Assembly (NCBI GenBank): GCA_027317105.1
Contig: DAHVFH010000144.1
Span: 1 to 62,787 of the forward strand
Direction of reading: 5' to 3'
DNA length: 62,787 nt
Origin: Cytophagales bacterium
GTDB lineage: Bacteria; Bacteroidota; Bacteroidia; Cytophagales; Cyclobacteriaceae
The notes under the pieces are model-generated. The model did not search any database. It was given only the letters and a program-made list of their open reading frames with translations, and was not told the origin of the DNA. The translations under genes and the position numbers were made by a program. This document shows, one piece after another, positions 1-8,364 of the stretch. Position 1 is the stretch's first letter; each line of letters opens with the position of its first letter.

Positions 1-472
1 GGTCAGGACAAGTCGCTGAAATGTTTTCGGCAGCCAAATACGCCTTCACATTTCTAATCTTCACGGACTTCACTTTCTTGCCTTCCTGTTTGTACTCCAC
101 TTTTACCAAACCAGCAGGAGTTTCAAGGTTAAGAAACCCCTGTTTCTTCGGAATCACTAGACCTTGTTCTATGGCAATGGTCACTGTGCCGATCGTGCCG
201 TGACCGCACATGGGCAGGCATCCACTGGTTTCAATAAACAACACTCCGATGTCGTTGGCCGGATCGGAAGGTGGATATAAAATACTTCCACTCATCATGT
301 CGTGGCCGCGCGGCTCAAACATAAGGCCTTTGCGAATCCAATCGTATTCGCGTAAAAAGTGTTGACGCTTCTCGCTCATGTTTGCACCTTGCAACAGCGG
401 CCCACCACCGGCTACTAACCGAACCGGATTGCCACAGGTATGGGCATCGATACAGAAAAATGTTTTATTCAT
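1..472 (-). CDS. 4-hydroxyproline 2-epimerase / proline racemase family, 3'-truncated by window edge
   Basis: The gene reads leftwards from ATG at 472 and runs off the left edge, so about 157 residues of a protein that is normally about 335-345 residues are visible. The N-terminal HTCGNP motif and the MCGHGTIGT motif (catalytic Cys about residue 89) are diagnostic of the proline racemase fold; the second active-site residue lies in the missing part. Family members epimerise trans-4-hydroxy-L-proline to cis-4-hydroxy-D-proline in the cytoplasm. Assignment to the hydroxyproline branch rather than proline racemase rests on the neighbours: a DapA-family deaminase and a ketoglutarate-semialdehyde dehydrogenase on the same strand. 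It lies only 4 bp beyond the glycosidase stop, so it is probably co-transcribed. The D-hydroxyproline oxidase expected in this pathway is not in the window and may lie to the left. Confidence 0.88.
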   Translation of the reverse strand, partial: MNKTFFCIDAHTCGNPVRLVAGGGPLLQGANMSEKRQHFLREYDWIRKGLMFEPRGHDMMSGSILYPPSDPANDIGVLFIETSGCLPMCGHGTIGTVTIAIEQGLVIPKKQGFLNLETPAGLVKVEYKQEGKKVKSVKIRNVKAYLAAENISATCPD

Positions 473-476
473 GATT

Positions 477-2543
477 TTAATACTGAATTTTCCAATGGAT
501 GTTTTTAGCTCCGGGTTCTGGTTTTAATTCGATGGTTCTCAACATCCCTTCTTTCGATGATTTTACAAGTTGGCCATGATCACAATTAATGGATGGCTTC
601 GCTGAAGGGTTTTGTTCGTACACATAGAGAATGTAATTTTCTAGCGGAACTATTTCAGATTCCCCTGACAATGCATTTTCTTTCCAATGCACATTCATTA
701 AATCCACCCCACCACAGGAGATGTGCCGGTTGGTAGCAAGCAGTTGTGGATGATTTACTTTTTCACGAAAGCACAGCACCTGACAATTGTATTTCTTATC
801 AAGAGGATCTGGTTCATAGTGTTTGGAGAAAATTCCTTTGAATTGCTTCGTCCAGAATTCAAAAACCAGGTACTCTTTCTCGTCACTTAATCCCAGATCA
901 CGAAAAGGTAAATCCTTGTCGCGTTCATCAAGTCTTCCCAAGACCAGCCAGTTTTCAAAAGAACGATTAATTTCTTGGGCAAATAAACCGGTGGTTGTCG
1001 TTGAACTTGCATCAAAAGGACGCGGGCCAGAGCCACTCATTTCTACATCAGCTAGTTTAATCTTTGAAGACTTAGATGGATCCACATCGAAGACTTGTCC
1101 AGGTTGGGTGTATAGCACAGGCATGGAACGGATAGCGGCTTCAAGAAGTGGGGAATTGTATTTCTCAGGTTTATCCGTGAGCATGAACACTGATCCCGTA
1201 AGCGAAGTGGCCACGCACGATCGATAGGCTTCGGCATCGCTCAACTCAATGTGATCAGGGTCGTTGCGCCAAATAATGTTGTTGTATGAATTGTATTGGG
1301 CTAGTCCTGCATAGCTGTAACCATCATTGCCGATCCGACAGGCATCTACAAGCCCAACTAATTCCGGACGAATGCCCCAACACGCCATTAACGGAAGGTT
1401 GTTTCCAATTGATTTACGCACAGCTTTAACCACATTTCTGAAAGCTTCATTGCGATCGGAATTTTGTTCAGTGAAATATTCTGCATACGAATTATAGCCT
1501 TCATATTTTAAATGCCGCAGGGCATCCAGTTTAAAATACTGCCAGCCTTGTGTTTTCAATCCTTCGTAAACAGGCGTGATAAATTTAGAAATGGTCTTAG
1601 GGTTGCTTCCATCCATCACATAGTCTACCCAGTTTCCTTTTGCGGGTGTTCCGTTTTTATCACGAACGAATAGGTTCTTGTCATTGAATGCGCTTGCAGA
1701 GTCAGCGAACGAAACATTTGTCCAGATGCCTGGGATCATTCCATGGTCACGGATAGCATTGGCGAGGTAGCCCATTCCCTTCGGAAATTTTTCATTGGCG
1801 GTGAGCCAGTGATCTACCGGTCCGATCGGCAGTTGTTGGTAGCCATCATCAATCTGAATGTATTCCAAACCATAGGGCTTCAGTTTTTCTGAAGCAACTT
1901 TGGAGAGTTGCACAATATCATTTTCAGTAACCTTGCTATAATAGGCGAACCAACTGCACCAACCCACGATTGGTTTTTTGTAAAGTGAATGGGTGGCCGG
2001 GTTAAAATAACTCAAACCTCGATGTTCTTGATAATAGTGCGGACGGAAACGAATCACAATCTCCCATCCCTTAACGTTGCACTGAAAAGTTTTACCGTCT
2101 GATGTGGGTGAGATTTTGAACTTGGGATAAAACGAATCAACACTGAAGAGCCAATCTTTCTTGCGATTGTAAATCGCATTGTTCAATAAACTCTGGCTCG
2201 GCCCAACTGAGTGACGGATCACCTTCAGCCCATTGTCTCTCGGATCACTTTCCACAGCAATTGCTTCATCATCTGCTAAAATTTTGCCATTCAATTCAAA
2301 AGAGTTTGTTAACCCTGAAGAGATGGTGACCAAATCAAACTGCTCCCCGTCAAGGATTTGTGATTGATGGATCACTTTGAATTTTCCGGTTTTGCTTGCA
2401 AGTAATCCTTTGAAAATTGTTTGGCTGTCAGATGAAATTAAGAGTGAGTCTTTTTTTTGAACTACTTGAAATTGGGAGAAGCAAAAAAAATAACTCATCG
2501 AAATAAGGGATGTCAATCCAGAGCCTAAAAATGTTCTTGCCAT
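477..2543 (-). CDS. GH36/raffinose-synthase-like alpha-galactosidase, secreted
   Basis: The protein is about 690 residues and resembles clan-D glycoside hydrolases. The motif GWCSWFAYY, then IQIDDGYQ, then FKLDALRH (the KLD Asp is the expected nucleophile) and RIGNDG (the Asp is the expected acid/base) occur in the order found in GH36/Sip1-like enzymes. I chose the ATG at 2543 because it begins with a plausible signal peptide (hydrophobic segment about residues 4-22). An in-frame GTG at 2570 also exists with a GGAG upstream, but it overlaps the preceding dehydrogenase gene by 16 bp. The substrate is unknown. It sits inside the hydroxyproline operon between the epimerase and the dehydrogenase, which is not expected from the known pathway; it may act on glycans of hydroxyproline-rich glycoproteins (inference). 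Confidence 0.75.
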   Translation of the reverse strand: MARTFLGSGLTSLISMSYFFCFSQFQVVQKKDSLLISSDSQTIFKGLLASKTGKFKVIHQSQILDGEQFDLVTISSGLTNSFELNGKILADDEAIAVESDPRDNGLKVIRHSVGPSQSLLNNAIYNRKKDWLFSVDSFYPKFKISPTSDGKTFQCNVKGWEIVIRFRPHYYQEHRGLSYFNPATHSLYKKPIVGWCSWFAYYSKVTENDIVQLSKVASEKLKPYGLEYIQIDDGYQQLPIGPVDHWLTANEKFPKGMGYLANAIRDHGMIPGIWTNVSFADSASAFNDKNLFVRDKNGTPAKGNWVDYVMDGSNPKTISKFITPVYEGLKTQGWQYFKLDALRHLKYEGYNSYAEYFTEQNSDRNEAFRNVVKAVRKSIGNNLPLMACWGIRPELVGLVDACRIGNDGYSYAGLAQYNSYNNIIWRNDPDHIELSDAEAYRSCVATSLTGSVFMLTDKPEKYNSPLLEAAIRSMPVLYTQPGQVFDVDPSKSSKIKLADVEMSGSGPRPFDASSTTTTGLFAQEINRSFENWLVLGRLDERDKDLPFRDLGLSDEKEYLVFEFWTKQFKGIFSKHYEPDPLDKKYNCQVLCFREKVNHPQLLATNRHISCGGVDLMNVHWKENALSGESEIVPLENYILYVYEQNPSAKPSINCDHGQLVKSSKEGMLRTIELKPEPGAKNIHWKIQY

Positions 2544-2554
2544 TGAACTAATTC

Positions 2555-4027
2555 TCAACCCTTCAACCACTCACCATCCCGATATCTCCAAATCTTCAGC
2601 GGATTCGATTCTTTCAGTTCATCGGGCAACAGCGAGTCAGGAAAATTTTGGAAGGTGACCGGGCGAACAAATCGCTTGATGGCATCGGTACCAACGGCTG
2701 TAAATCGTGAGTCGGTGGTGGCAGGGTAGGGACCACCGTGGTTCATTGAGGGACAAACTTCCACTCCTGTTGGGACTCCATTGATGATTAATCGTCCCGC
2801 TTTTTCAATCAGTATGTTCAGTAAATTTTTATGCTTGGTTACTTCTTCATCGCGCCCAATCACGCTGGAGGTCAGTTGCCCTTTGCCATTGTTGATCACG
2901 GAGTGAAGTTCTGCAAGGTCTTTACATTTAACAATCAGAGAGAACGGACCGAACACTTCTTCGGCCAGCAAATGATTTTTTAAAAACTCGGGTGCCGGCA
3001 CAGATGCGACTAAAGGCTGGCCTTGGCTGGTGTCACCTTTCTCTGATGCCTCACCCTCAATTTTAATTCCTTGCTGCGTGAGGGTTTGGGCGATTCGTTT
3101 GTGATAATTATCGGCAATACCCTGATGCAGCATGGTGCCGGGCAATGCCTTTTTGATTTCTTCCGTGAGTTTGGCGATGAGATTTTTTAAACCTTCACCT
3201 TCTACCGCGATGATCAGCCCGGGATTGGTACAGAATTGCCCAACACCTTGTGTGATGGATGAGGCAAGCAGCGTAGCCGTTTTATCACAATCTTTAGCGA
3301 GACTTTCGGGCAACAATATAACAGGGTTGATGCTGCTCATCTCTGCAAAAACAGGAATTGGTTCTGGTCGTTGATTGGCCAAATCAAATAGTGCCTTGCC
3401 ACCTACCAATGATCCGGTGAATCCAACGGCCTTCGTATGAGGATGTTTTACCAACGCCTGGCCGACTTCAAAGCCTTTGCCATGAAGATGCTGGAATACA
3501 TTATTCGGCATTCCCGTTTTTTTCATGGCCTTCTGAATGGCCTTTGCTACCAAATCCGAAGTATCGGAATGGGCGGGGTGCGCCTTCACAATCACCGGGC
3601 AACCTGCGGCAAGCGCTGAGGCTGTATCGCCACCAGCGGTAGAGTAAGCCAACGGAAAATTGGCAGCGCCAAACACGACAACAGGCCCTACCGGTACTGA
3701 CATCTTTCGGATGTCAACCTTTGGAAGCGGTTGACGGTCGGGCTGGGCAGTGTCAACGCGGGCATCTACCCAAGACCCTTCTTCTACCAACTTCGCAAAC
3801 ATGCGACAATGGCCGGTGGTGCGACCGCGTTCGCCAATAATTCGTGCTTCAGGCAAATTCGTTTCGCGCATGGCTGTGCTTACCAGTTCTTGCCCAAGTG
3901 TTTCGATTTCATCGGCAATGGCATTTAGAAATTCTGCTTTCTTTTTTCCGCTTAAATTCTTGTAAGAAAGAAAAGCAACTTGTGCTTCATGCAGTGCGGT
4001 GTTGACTTCTTGAAGGGTGGCGTCCAT
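2555..4027 (-). CDS. 2,5-dioxopentanoate (alpha-ketoglutarate semialdehyde) dehydrogenase
   Basis: This 490-residue aldehyde dehydrogenase superfamily protein has the family's typical length. It oxidises alpha-ketoglutarate semialdehyde to 2-oxoglutarate with NAD(P)+, the last step of hydroxyproline catabolism and also of pentose/uronate routes. Visible landmarks are the cofactor region FGAANFPLAYSTAGGDTASALAAGCPVIVKAHP, here cited by its start at about residue 119, the GFTGS loop, the active-site Glu in AEMSSINP and the catalytic Cys in GQFCTNPG. The sequence type (TRETNLPEARIxGERGRT near the N-terminus) is that of the KGSADH subfamily rather than betaine-aldehyde types. The stop overlaps the GTG alternative start of the downstream glycosidase. 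The context with the epimerase and the DapA-family gene supports the hydroxyproline role. Confidence 0.88.
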   Translation of the reverse strand: MDATLQEVNTALHEAQVAFLSYKNLSGKKKAEFLNAIADEIETLGQELVSTAMRETNLPEARIIGERGRTTGHCRMFAKLVEEGSWVDARVDTAQPDRQPLPKVDIRKMSVPVGPVVVFGAANFPLAYSTAGGDTASALAAGCPVIVKAHPAHSDTSDLVAKAIQKAMKKTGMPNNVFQHLHGKGFEVGQALVKHPHTKAVGFTGSLVGGKALFDLANQRPEPIPVFAEMSSINPVILLPESLAKDCDKTATLLASSITQGVGQFCTNPGLIIAVEGEGLKNLIAKLTEEIKKALPGTMLHQGIADNYHKRIAQTLTQQGIKIEGEASEKGDTSQGQPLVASVPAPEFLKNHLLAEEVFGPFSLIVKCKDLAELHSVINNGKGQLTSSVIGRDEEVTKHKNLLNILIEKAGRLIINGVPTGVEVCPSMNHGGPYPATTDSRFTAVGTDAIKRFVRPVTFQNFPDSLLPDELKESNPLKIWRYRDGEWLKG

Positions 4028-4067
4028 AGTAAAGTTGAGAGTTGAAGTTTGAAAATTTCCTTTTAAC

Positions 4068-5291
4068 TTATTTTTTGAATTGTTCAGCTATCTTTCGATA
4101 GAGAGCGATTTCATGATCGTGAAAAAAGCCAGTGCTGTCATGTTTGAAATGATAGTTCGATGAAAGTTTTACAATGACCATATCTTTATCTGGATCAATG
4201 TAAATAAATTGCCCATAAATTCCCTGTGCGTCAAACTCATTTTTTCTACCGAAGGGAAGCCACCATTGAAAACCATAACCATCCTTTCGCATAGCATTGG
4301 CTCGTTTGCCAGGCATAAGATGCGGGGCATCGGGTGTGATAGAGGCAACCACCCATTTCTCAGGCACAAGTTGTTTACCTAGCCATCGTCCCGTATCTAA
4401 AAACAACTGGCCGATTTTAGCGTAATCGCGAGCAGTTACATTTAATCCACCCAATGCGAATTCCATTCCGCTTTTGTCGACTATCCAATAGGCATCGGAT
4501 TCCGCCCCGATGGGTGTCCATAACTTTTCAGACATGTAAGCGGTGATCGATTGCCCGGTAGCTTTTGTGAGGATCATTCCTAGTACTTGTGTATCGATGC
4601 TCACATAGTGGTTGAACGTACCGGGTTGCCGCTCACGTTTTAATCGTTTGGCAAATTCCCTCATGGGCATCCCTAGGGCAAAGTAACGGCCCATCACATT
4701 GATGTCAGAACTAAAATCTCCGTAATCTTCATTGAATCCAACCCCTGATGACATTTGCAATACATCTTTGATGCGCACCTGGTCATAGCCTGTTCCCACG
4801 AAATCAGGCAAGTAATCAGTAACAGTTTGCTCGATGCTTTTTATTTTTCCTTCTTCGATTGCAATTCCAATTAAAGCTGAAATCACGGACTTGGCCATCG
4901 ACCATGAAATATGATGGTCGTCTCTCGTAAAATGGTTTGCGTAATATTCATAACGAATTGTATCGCGATGAATCACTAACATGGCATCGGTAAGGGTGTT
5001 GTCTAAATAGCCCTGTGTATTTACCGTTGAATCTTCATATTGAAAAGTCGAGGGGAGTGAAATTGGCTTTGAGACGCTGATGAAAGGGTGAGGGTGAGTT
5101 GACTTCGGTACGGTGGTCGTTGGGAAAATATTTTTAGCACTTTTAAAATTCTCAGAAATAGTCTTGGCGTCAAAGAAGGTAAGTACTTTATAGAGTTGGT
5201 AACTTTCCTGGCGGAAGAAAAGTAGGACAACGACTATTATTAGGCCGAGAATGGCGGCTAGTGCTAAACCAATTTTTTTTAGAATACTCAT
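4068..5291 (-). CDS. membrane-anchored serine hydrolase, class C beta-lactamase/S12 family
   Basis: The 407-residue protein has one N-terminal hydrophobic segment (about residues 6-26) without an obvious cleavage site, so it is probably anchored in the inner membrane with a periplasmic catalytic domain. The SMAK motif (Ser131, Lys134) preceded by an HHISW sequence is the SxxK nucleophile of the beta-lactamase/esterase EstB family, and a HYVS motif about residue 230 is the YxN/S element. The family includes D-amino-acid peptidases, esterases and penicillin-recognising proteins, and the substrate cannot be read from sequence. It lies 40 bp beyond the dehydrogenase on the upstream side and 29 bp from the DapA-family gene, all on one strand, so it looks like an operon member. 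A role in releasing hydroxyproline-containing peptides or D-residues is only a guess. Confidence 0.8.
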   Translation of the reverse strand: MSILKKIGLALAAILGLIIVVVLLFFRQESYQLYKVLTFFDAKTISENFKSAKNIFPTTTVPKSTHPHPFISVSKPISLPSTFQYEDSTVNTQGYLDNTLTDAMLVIHRDTIRYEYYANHFTRDDHHISWSMAKSVISALIGIAIEEGKIKSIEQTVTDYLPDFVGTGYDQVRIKDVLQMSSGVGFNEDYGDFSSDINVMGRYFALGMPMREFAKRLKRERQPGTFNHYVSIDTQVLGMILTKATGQSITAYMSEKLWTPIGAESDAYWIVDKSGMEFALGGLNVTARDYAKIGQLFLDTGRWLGKQLVPEKWVVASITPDAPHLMPGKRANAMRKDGYGFQWWLPFGRKNEFDAQGIYGQFIYIDPDKDMVIVKLSSNYHFKHDSTGFFHDHEIALYRKIAEQFKK

Positions 5292-5320
5292 GATTTAAAT
5301 TTTGAATTCTAAATGTGGAA

Positions 5321-6217
5321 TTAAATATTCGGTCTTGTTTTAATCCCTTCCCGAATAATATTCAAAACCTGTTTGCGTTCTTCACCCGTTAATGTAAGTC
5401 GAGGAGCGCGTACATTTTCAGAACCAATGCCGGTTTCCTGTTCTGCCAGCTTGATGTATTGAACCAGCTTTGGATGGATGTCCAACTCAAGTAAGGTCAA
5501 AAACCAGCGATAGATTTTTAAGGCCTCGTCTATTTTTCTTTCTTTGGTTAGCCGATATACGGCAACGGTCTCGTTAGGGAAAGCACAGACCAAGCCGGCT
5601 ACCCAACCATCGGCACCCATCAAGAGTTCTTCCATGGCGAGTGTATCGACTCCGCAAAGAATTTTAAAGCGGTTGCCGAAACGTTTGATCATTCGGGTAA
5701 CATTCGAAACATCGCGGGTGGATTCTTTTACCGCTTGAATATTTTTGTTATCGACAAGTTCAGCAAACATGTCCAGGGTGACTTCGATTTTATAGTCTAC
5801 GGGATTATTATAGATCATGATTGGCAAATCGGTTGAATCAGCCACCGTTTTGAAATAAGTCACCGTTTCCCGATGGTCAGATTTGTAGCGCATGGGTGGC
5901 AACATCATCAATCCTTTGGCACCCTGTTTCTTTGCTTCGGCAGCTTGCCTTACTGCTTCCCGGGTACTTCCTTCCGCAATGTTCATCACCACCGGAACTT
6001 TGCCATTGGTTTTTTCCACGGCAAATTTCACCAGGTCGAATTTTTCGTCATTGCTTAATACGCTGGCTTCACCCAACGTGCCACCTAAAATAATGCCATC
6101 AACACCCGCATCTAATTGGGCATGAAGGTTTTTTTCAAATAAAGGAAAATCCAATTGGTCGCTGGATGTAAACTTGGTGGTGAGTGCGGGAAATACCCCT
6201 TTCCATTCAATAGCCAT
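5321..6217 (-). CDS. DapA-family lyase, probable cis-4-hydroxy-D-proline pathway deaminase (pyrroline-4-hydroxy-2-carboxylate deaminase)
   Basis: The 298-residue protein is a class I aldolase-like TIM barrel of the dihydrodipicolinate synthase/N-acetylneuraminate lyase family. Seen features are the GGTLGEASVL loop (about 45-54) that holds the carboxylate, Tyr136 in MIYNNPVD and the Schiff-base Lys164 in AVKEST. Many family members exist, but the hydroxyproline pathway uses one as a deaminase that turns pyrroline-4-hydroxy-2-carboxylate into alpha-ketoglutarate semialdehyde, which is exactly the substrate of the dehydrogenase in the same gene set. The N-terminal sequence MAIEWKGVFPALTTKF fits that subgroup better than DapA. 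This is the first gene of the minus-strand operon and is divergent from the AraC-type regulator. Confidence 0.85.
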   Translation of the reverse strand: MAIEWKGVFPALTTKFTSSDQLDFPLFEKNLHAQLDAGVDGIILGGTLGEASVLSNDEKFDLVKFAVEKTNGKVPVVMNIAEGSTREAVRQAAEAKKQGAKGLMMLPPMRYKSDHRETVTYFKTVADSTDLPIMIYNNPVDYKIEVTLDMFAELVDNKNIQAVKESTRDVSNVTRMIKRFGNRFKILCGVDTLAMEELLMGADGWVAGLVCAFPNETVAVYRLTKERKIDEALKIYRWFLTLLELDIHPKLVQYIKLAEQETGIGSENVRAPRLTLTGEERKQVLNIIREGIKTRPNI

Positions 6218-6239
6218 ACGCTTTGATTTAATTTTTAAA

Positions 6240-6247
6240 CAAAGATA
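6240..6247 (-). promoter_or_regulatory. Bacteroidota -7 box (TATCTTTG) of the hydroxyproline operon
   Basis: On the minus strand TATCTTTG matches the TAnnTTTG consensus exactly and ends 23 bp before the ATG of the DapA-family gene. A clear TTTG -33 element is not visible at the usual spacing, which fits a promoter that needs an activator, plausibly the divergent AraC-type protein. Confidence 0.5.
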
Positions 6248-6349
6248 AGGGGAGATTTAATCCATCGGGCTTTAAAAAATATCTTATTTCAATACTATTT
6301 TGATCAAAAAGTATTACTAAATATTTAAATTGTAGTCAAAATAATCGAT

Positions 6350-7204
6350 GTGAAGGTTGTAGACTTTAAAGTCCCCAAGGTAAAAAAAGAAGCGTTTCGG
6401 TTTCAGGAAGATCACCGAAGGTTTTTCTATGATCAATTGCATCAGCATCCTGAAATTCAAATCATGTTGATTACAGAAGGAGAGGGGACACTTATTGCCG
6501 GTGATTACGTAGGTCGATTTACCAGTGGTGACTTATTTGTTATCGGGAGTGGTTTGCCCCATGTTTTCAGAAGCGATAGAAAATATTATTCGCACAAAAG
6601 CAAATTGAAAGCCAAATCATTGTCGGTTTACTTTAATGAAAGCTATTGGGGAAATACTTTTTGGGAGTTGGAAGAACTTGGTGATTTACGGAAATTTACC
6701 GATCGATCTGCGCGAGCGTTGCAGGTGACCGGAAAAACAAAATCTGATGTTTCGAAATCCATTGTTGAGTTGCAAAAACTTCAGGGCATGGTCAAGCTGA
6801 TTGTATTTTTTTCACTGTTAAAGATATTGATTGAATCGAAGGAGACGAGGCCACTGACGGTAACCGCTTTTCAAAGGGGATTCGACCTGGAAGAGGGGAA
6901 GCGAATGAATGCTATTCTCACCTTTACTTTCAAAGCGTGTCATCGAAAAATATACATTCAAGAAGTGGCAGCGATAGCTAACCTTTCAGCCGAAGCTTTT
7001 TGCCGTTACTTTAAAGTACGTACCCAAAAAACGTACACTTCTTTCTTAAATGAAGTGCGGGTGAGCAACGCCTGTCAGTTGCTCATCAACAATGACCTGA
7101 GTATTCAAGATGTTTGTTACCAATCGGGCTTTAGCAATAATTCAAATTTCAATCGTATTTTTAAGCGGGTCACGGGAAAAGTGCCTTCAAGATATTTGAG
7201 ATAG
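6350..7204 (+). CDS. AraC family transcriptional regulator, likely regulator of the hydroxyproline operon
   Basis: The 284-residue protein has an N-terminal cupin-like sensor domain (about 1-150; LHQHPEIQIMLITEGEGTLIAG and GDLFVIGSGLPHVFRS are typical of AraC sensors) and a C-terminal pair of helix-turn-helix motifs (about 185-284), ending in the standard SNNSNFNRIFKRVTGKVPSRYLR type segment. The start is GTG at 6350 because a TAG stop lies in frame six codons upstream and no ATG is available. It is divergent from the hydroxyproline operon with a 132-bp intergenic space that must carry both promoters. Regulation of that operon is inferred from position only. The inducer is probably hydroxyproline or a pathway intermediate. 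Confidence 0.88.
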   Translation: MKVVDFKVPKVKKEAFRFQEDHRRFFYDQLHQHPEIQIMLITEGEGTLIAGDYVGRFTSGDLFVIGSGLPHVFRSDRKYYSHKSKLKAKSLSVYFNESYWGNTFWELEELGDLRKFTDRSARALQVTGKTKSDVSKSIVELQKLQGMVKLIVFFSLLKILIESKETRPLTVTAFQRGFDLEEGKRMNAILTFTFKACHRKIYIQEVAAIANLSAEAFCRYFKVRTQKTYTSFLNEVRVSNACQLLINNDLSIQDVCYQSGFSNNSNFNRIFKRVTGKVPSRYLR

Positions 7205-7261
7205 TCTCCCGGATCTGCGACCCAACTCTTTTGCATTTCACTGTACCCTCGGTGATTTTCA

Positions 7262-7305
7262 CTGTGTTCTCCGTGGTAATAAATTCAAAACCACGGAGAA
7301 CACAG
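7262..7305. repeat. long perfect inverted repeat
   Basis: The 15-bp arm CTGTGTTCTCCGTGG (7262-7276) is repeated in perfect reverse complement at 7291-7305 with a 14-bp A/T-rich loop. Further partial copies of the CACAGAG/ACACAG words follow to about 7329. There is no T-tract directly after either arm, so it is not a canonical rho-independent terminator. It sits between the AraC gene and the DoxX gene and may be a dispersed genomic repeat. Confidence 0.75.
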
Positions 7306-7463
7306 GGATCACAGAGAAAACACAGAGATGTAAACAGCCAAAATAGCGACTAAGGCCTTCACTTGTTGTGATTAACAGTTGCGGCAATTTGAATTGCACC
7401 CTTTTCCTTGTCATTCTCCCTAAAATTTCTTAAACTTTGTTGCTCACATTTAACCCCTGCGTT

Positions 7464-7922
7464 ATGAATATAATCACCAAAATAGAAGATTGGGGCAACG
7501 CACATCGCCCCGGCTGGCTGGATATTTTTCGCATTGCCCTTGGATGTTACATCACTTATAAGGGAATTAATTTTCTTAATAATATTGAGAGCCTGGAGAT
7601 GAGTATACAAGGAATGAATATGGCTTTTACAGGCATTTCCATTGCGCATTATGTGGTATTTGCCCACGTTCTCTGTGGACCGCTGATTGCATTAGGAGCG
7701 CTCACAAGGATTATGTGTGCAGTTCAGCTACCAATTTTGTTGGGTGCGGTTGTTTGGATCAACGCCCCCAAAGGATTTATGTCGCTGGGCAATCACATGG
7801 AGCTTGAAGTTTCCTTACTTGTGCTTACTGGTCTGATTACATTCATGGTCTTTGGCGCAGGAAAGTTTTCCATAGACGAAAAACGAAGAAAGGAAAAGGA
7901 GATGATGCACAAAACTGTTTAG
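7464..7922 (+). CDS. DoxX-family membrane protein
   Basis: The protein has about 152 residues from the ATG at 7464, which I prefer over a TTG nine codons earlier. It has four hydrophobic segments (about residues 20-40, 53-78, 84-102 and 115-135) and a charged C-terminal tail rich in K, R and E. DoxX-like proteins are small four-helix inner-membrane proteins; some are subunits of thiosulfate:quinone oxidoreductase, most have no known role. The pattern GWLDIFRIALGCYITYKG at the N-terminus is typical of the Bacteroidota DoxX subgroup. It appears to be a single-gene unit. Confidence 0.72.
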   Translation: MNIITKIEDWGNAHRPGWLDIFRIALGCYITYKGINFLNNIESLEMSIQGMNMAFTGISIAHYVVFAHVLCGPLIALGALTRIMCAVQLPILLGAVVWINAPKGFMSLGNHMELEVSLLVLTGLITFMVFGAGKFSIDEKRRKEKEMMHKTV

Positions 7923-7955
7923 CCATGTGCACGGTTGCATCAGGTTTTAGGTTGT

Positions 7956-8252
7956 TTATTCAGGATTCTCTGGACTAGCATCGCCCTCTTTGGGTTTTTC
8001 ATCGACAGGCGCTTTCGGGTTTGCCGGCTTAACTACGATAGCGCGTCCATCCAATTCGGTATCGTTTAGTGCGGCCATGGCAGCCTGCCCTTCATCCTCA
8101 TTGGGCATTTCCACAAAGCCAAATCCTTTGGAACGACCTGTATCACGGTCTCTAACAATTTTCGCGGAACTTACTTGACCAAACTTGGCAAAAGCAGCTT
8201 CCAAATCCTCCACTCTGGTTTTGAAATTTAAGCGAGCAACAAAAATGTTCAT
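7956..8252 (-). CDS. RNA-binding protein with a single RRM domain
   Basis: The 98-residue protein starts at the ATG at 8252; a longer reading (from 8288) adds twelve residues that are not part of the fold. RNP2 (NIFVARLNF, residues 2-10) and RNP1 (KGFGFVEM) are both clear and give one complete RRM of about 80 residues, followed by a short acidic, proline-rich tail (PKAPVDEKPKEGDASPENPE). Such small RRM proteins are abundant in Bacteroidota and cyanobacteria and bind single-stranded RNA; some are cold-induced and act as RNA chaperones or post-transcriptional regulators. The targets here are unknown. There is no operon partner: the DoxX gene converges on it and the next gene is a membrane protein. 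Confidence 0.93.
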   Translation of the reverse strand: MNIFVARLNFKTRVEDLEAAFAKFGQVSSAKIVRDRDTGRSKGFGFVEMPNEDEGQAAMAALNDTELDGRAIVVKPANPKAPVDEKPKEGDASPENPE

Positions 8253-8364
8253 AACAAAATTGATTTGATTGAACAATGAAAGTAACAAAATAATAGGATA
8301 AGGTCAACCCCCTTGATTTTGGCTCTTCGGATATTTGCCGAAGGTTTCCATTCAAAATGAAAAT

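Noticed and set aside
823..1227. Plus-strand open frame of 134 codons
   Set aside because: Antisense to the GH36-like gene and without any domain-like pattern.
7359..7667. Minus-strand frame of 102 codons
   Set aside because: Overlaps the DoxX gene and contains no recognisable pattern.
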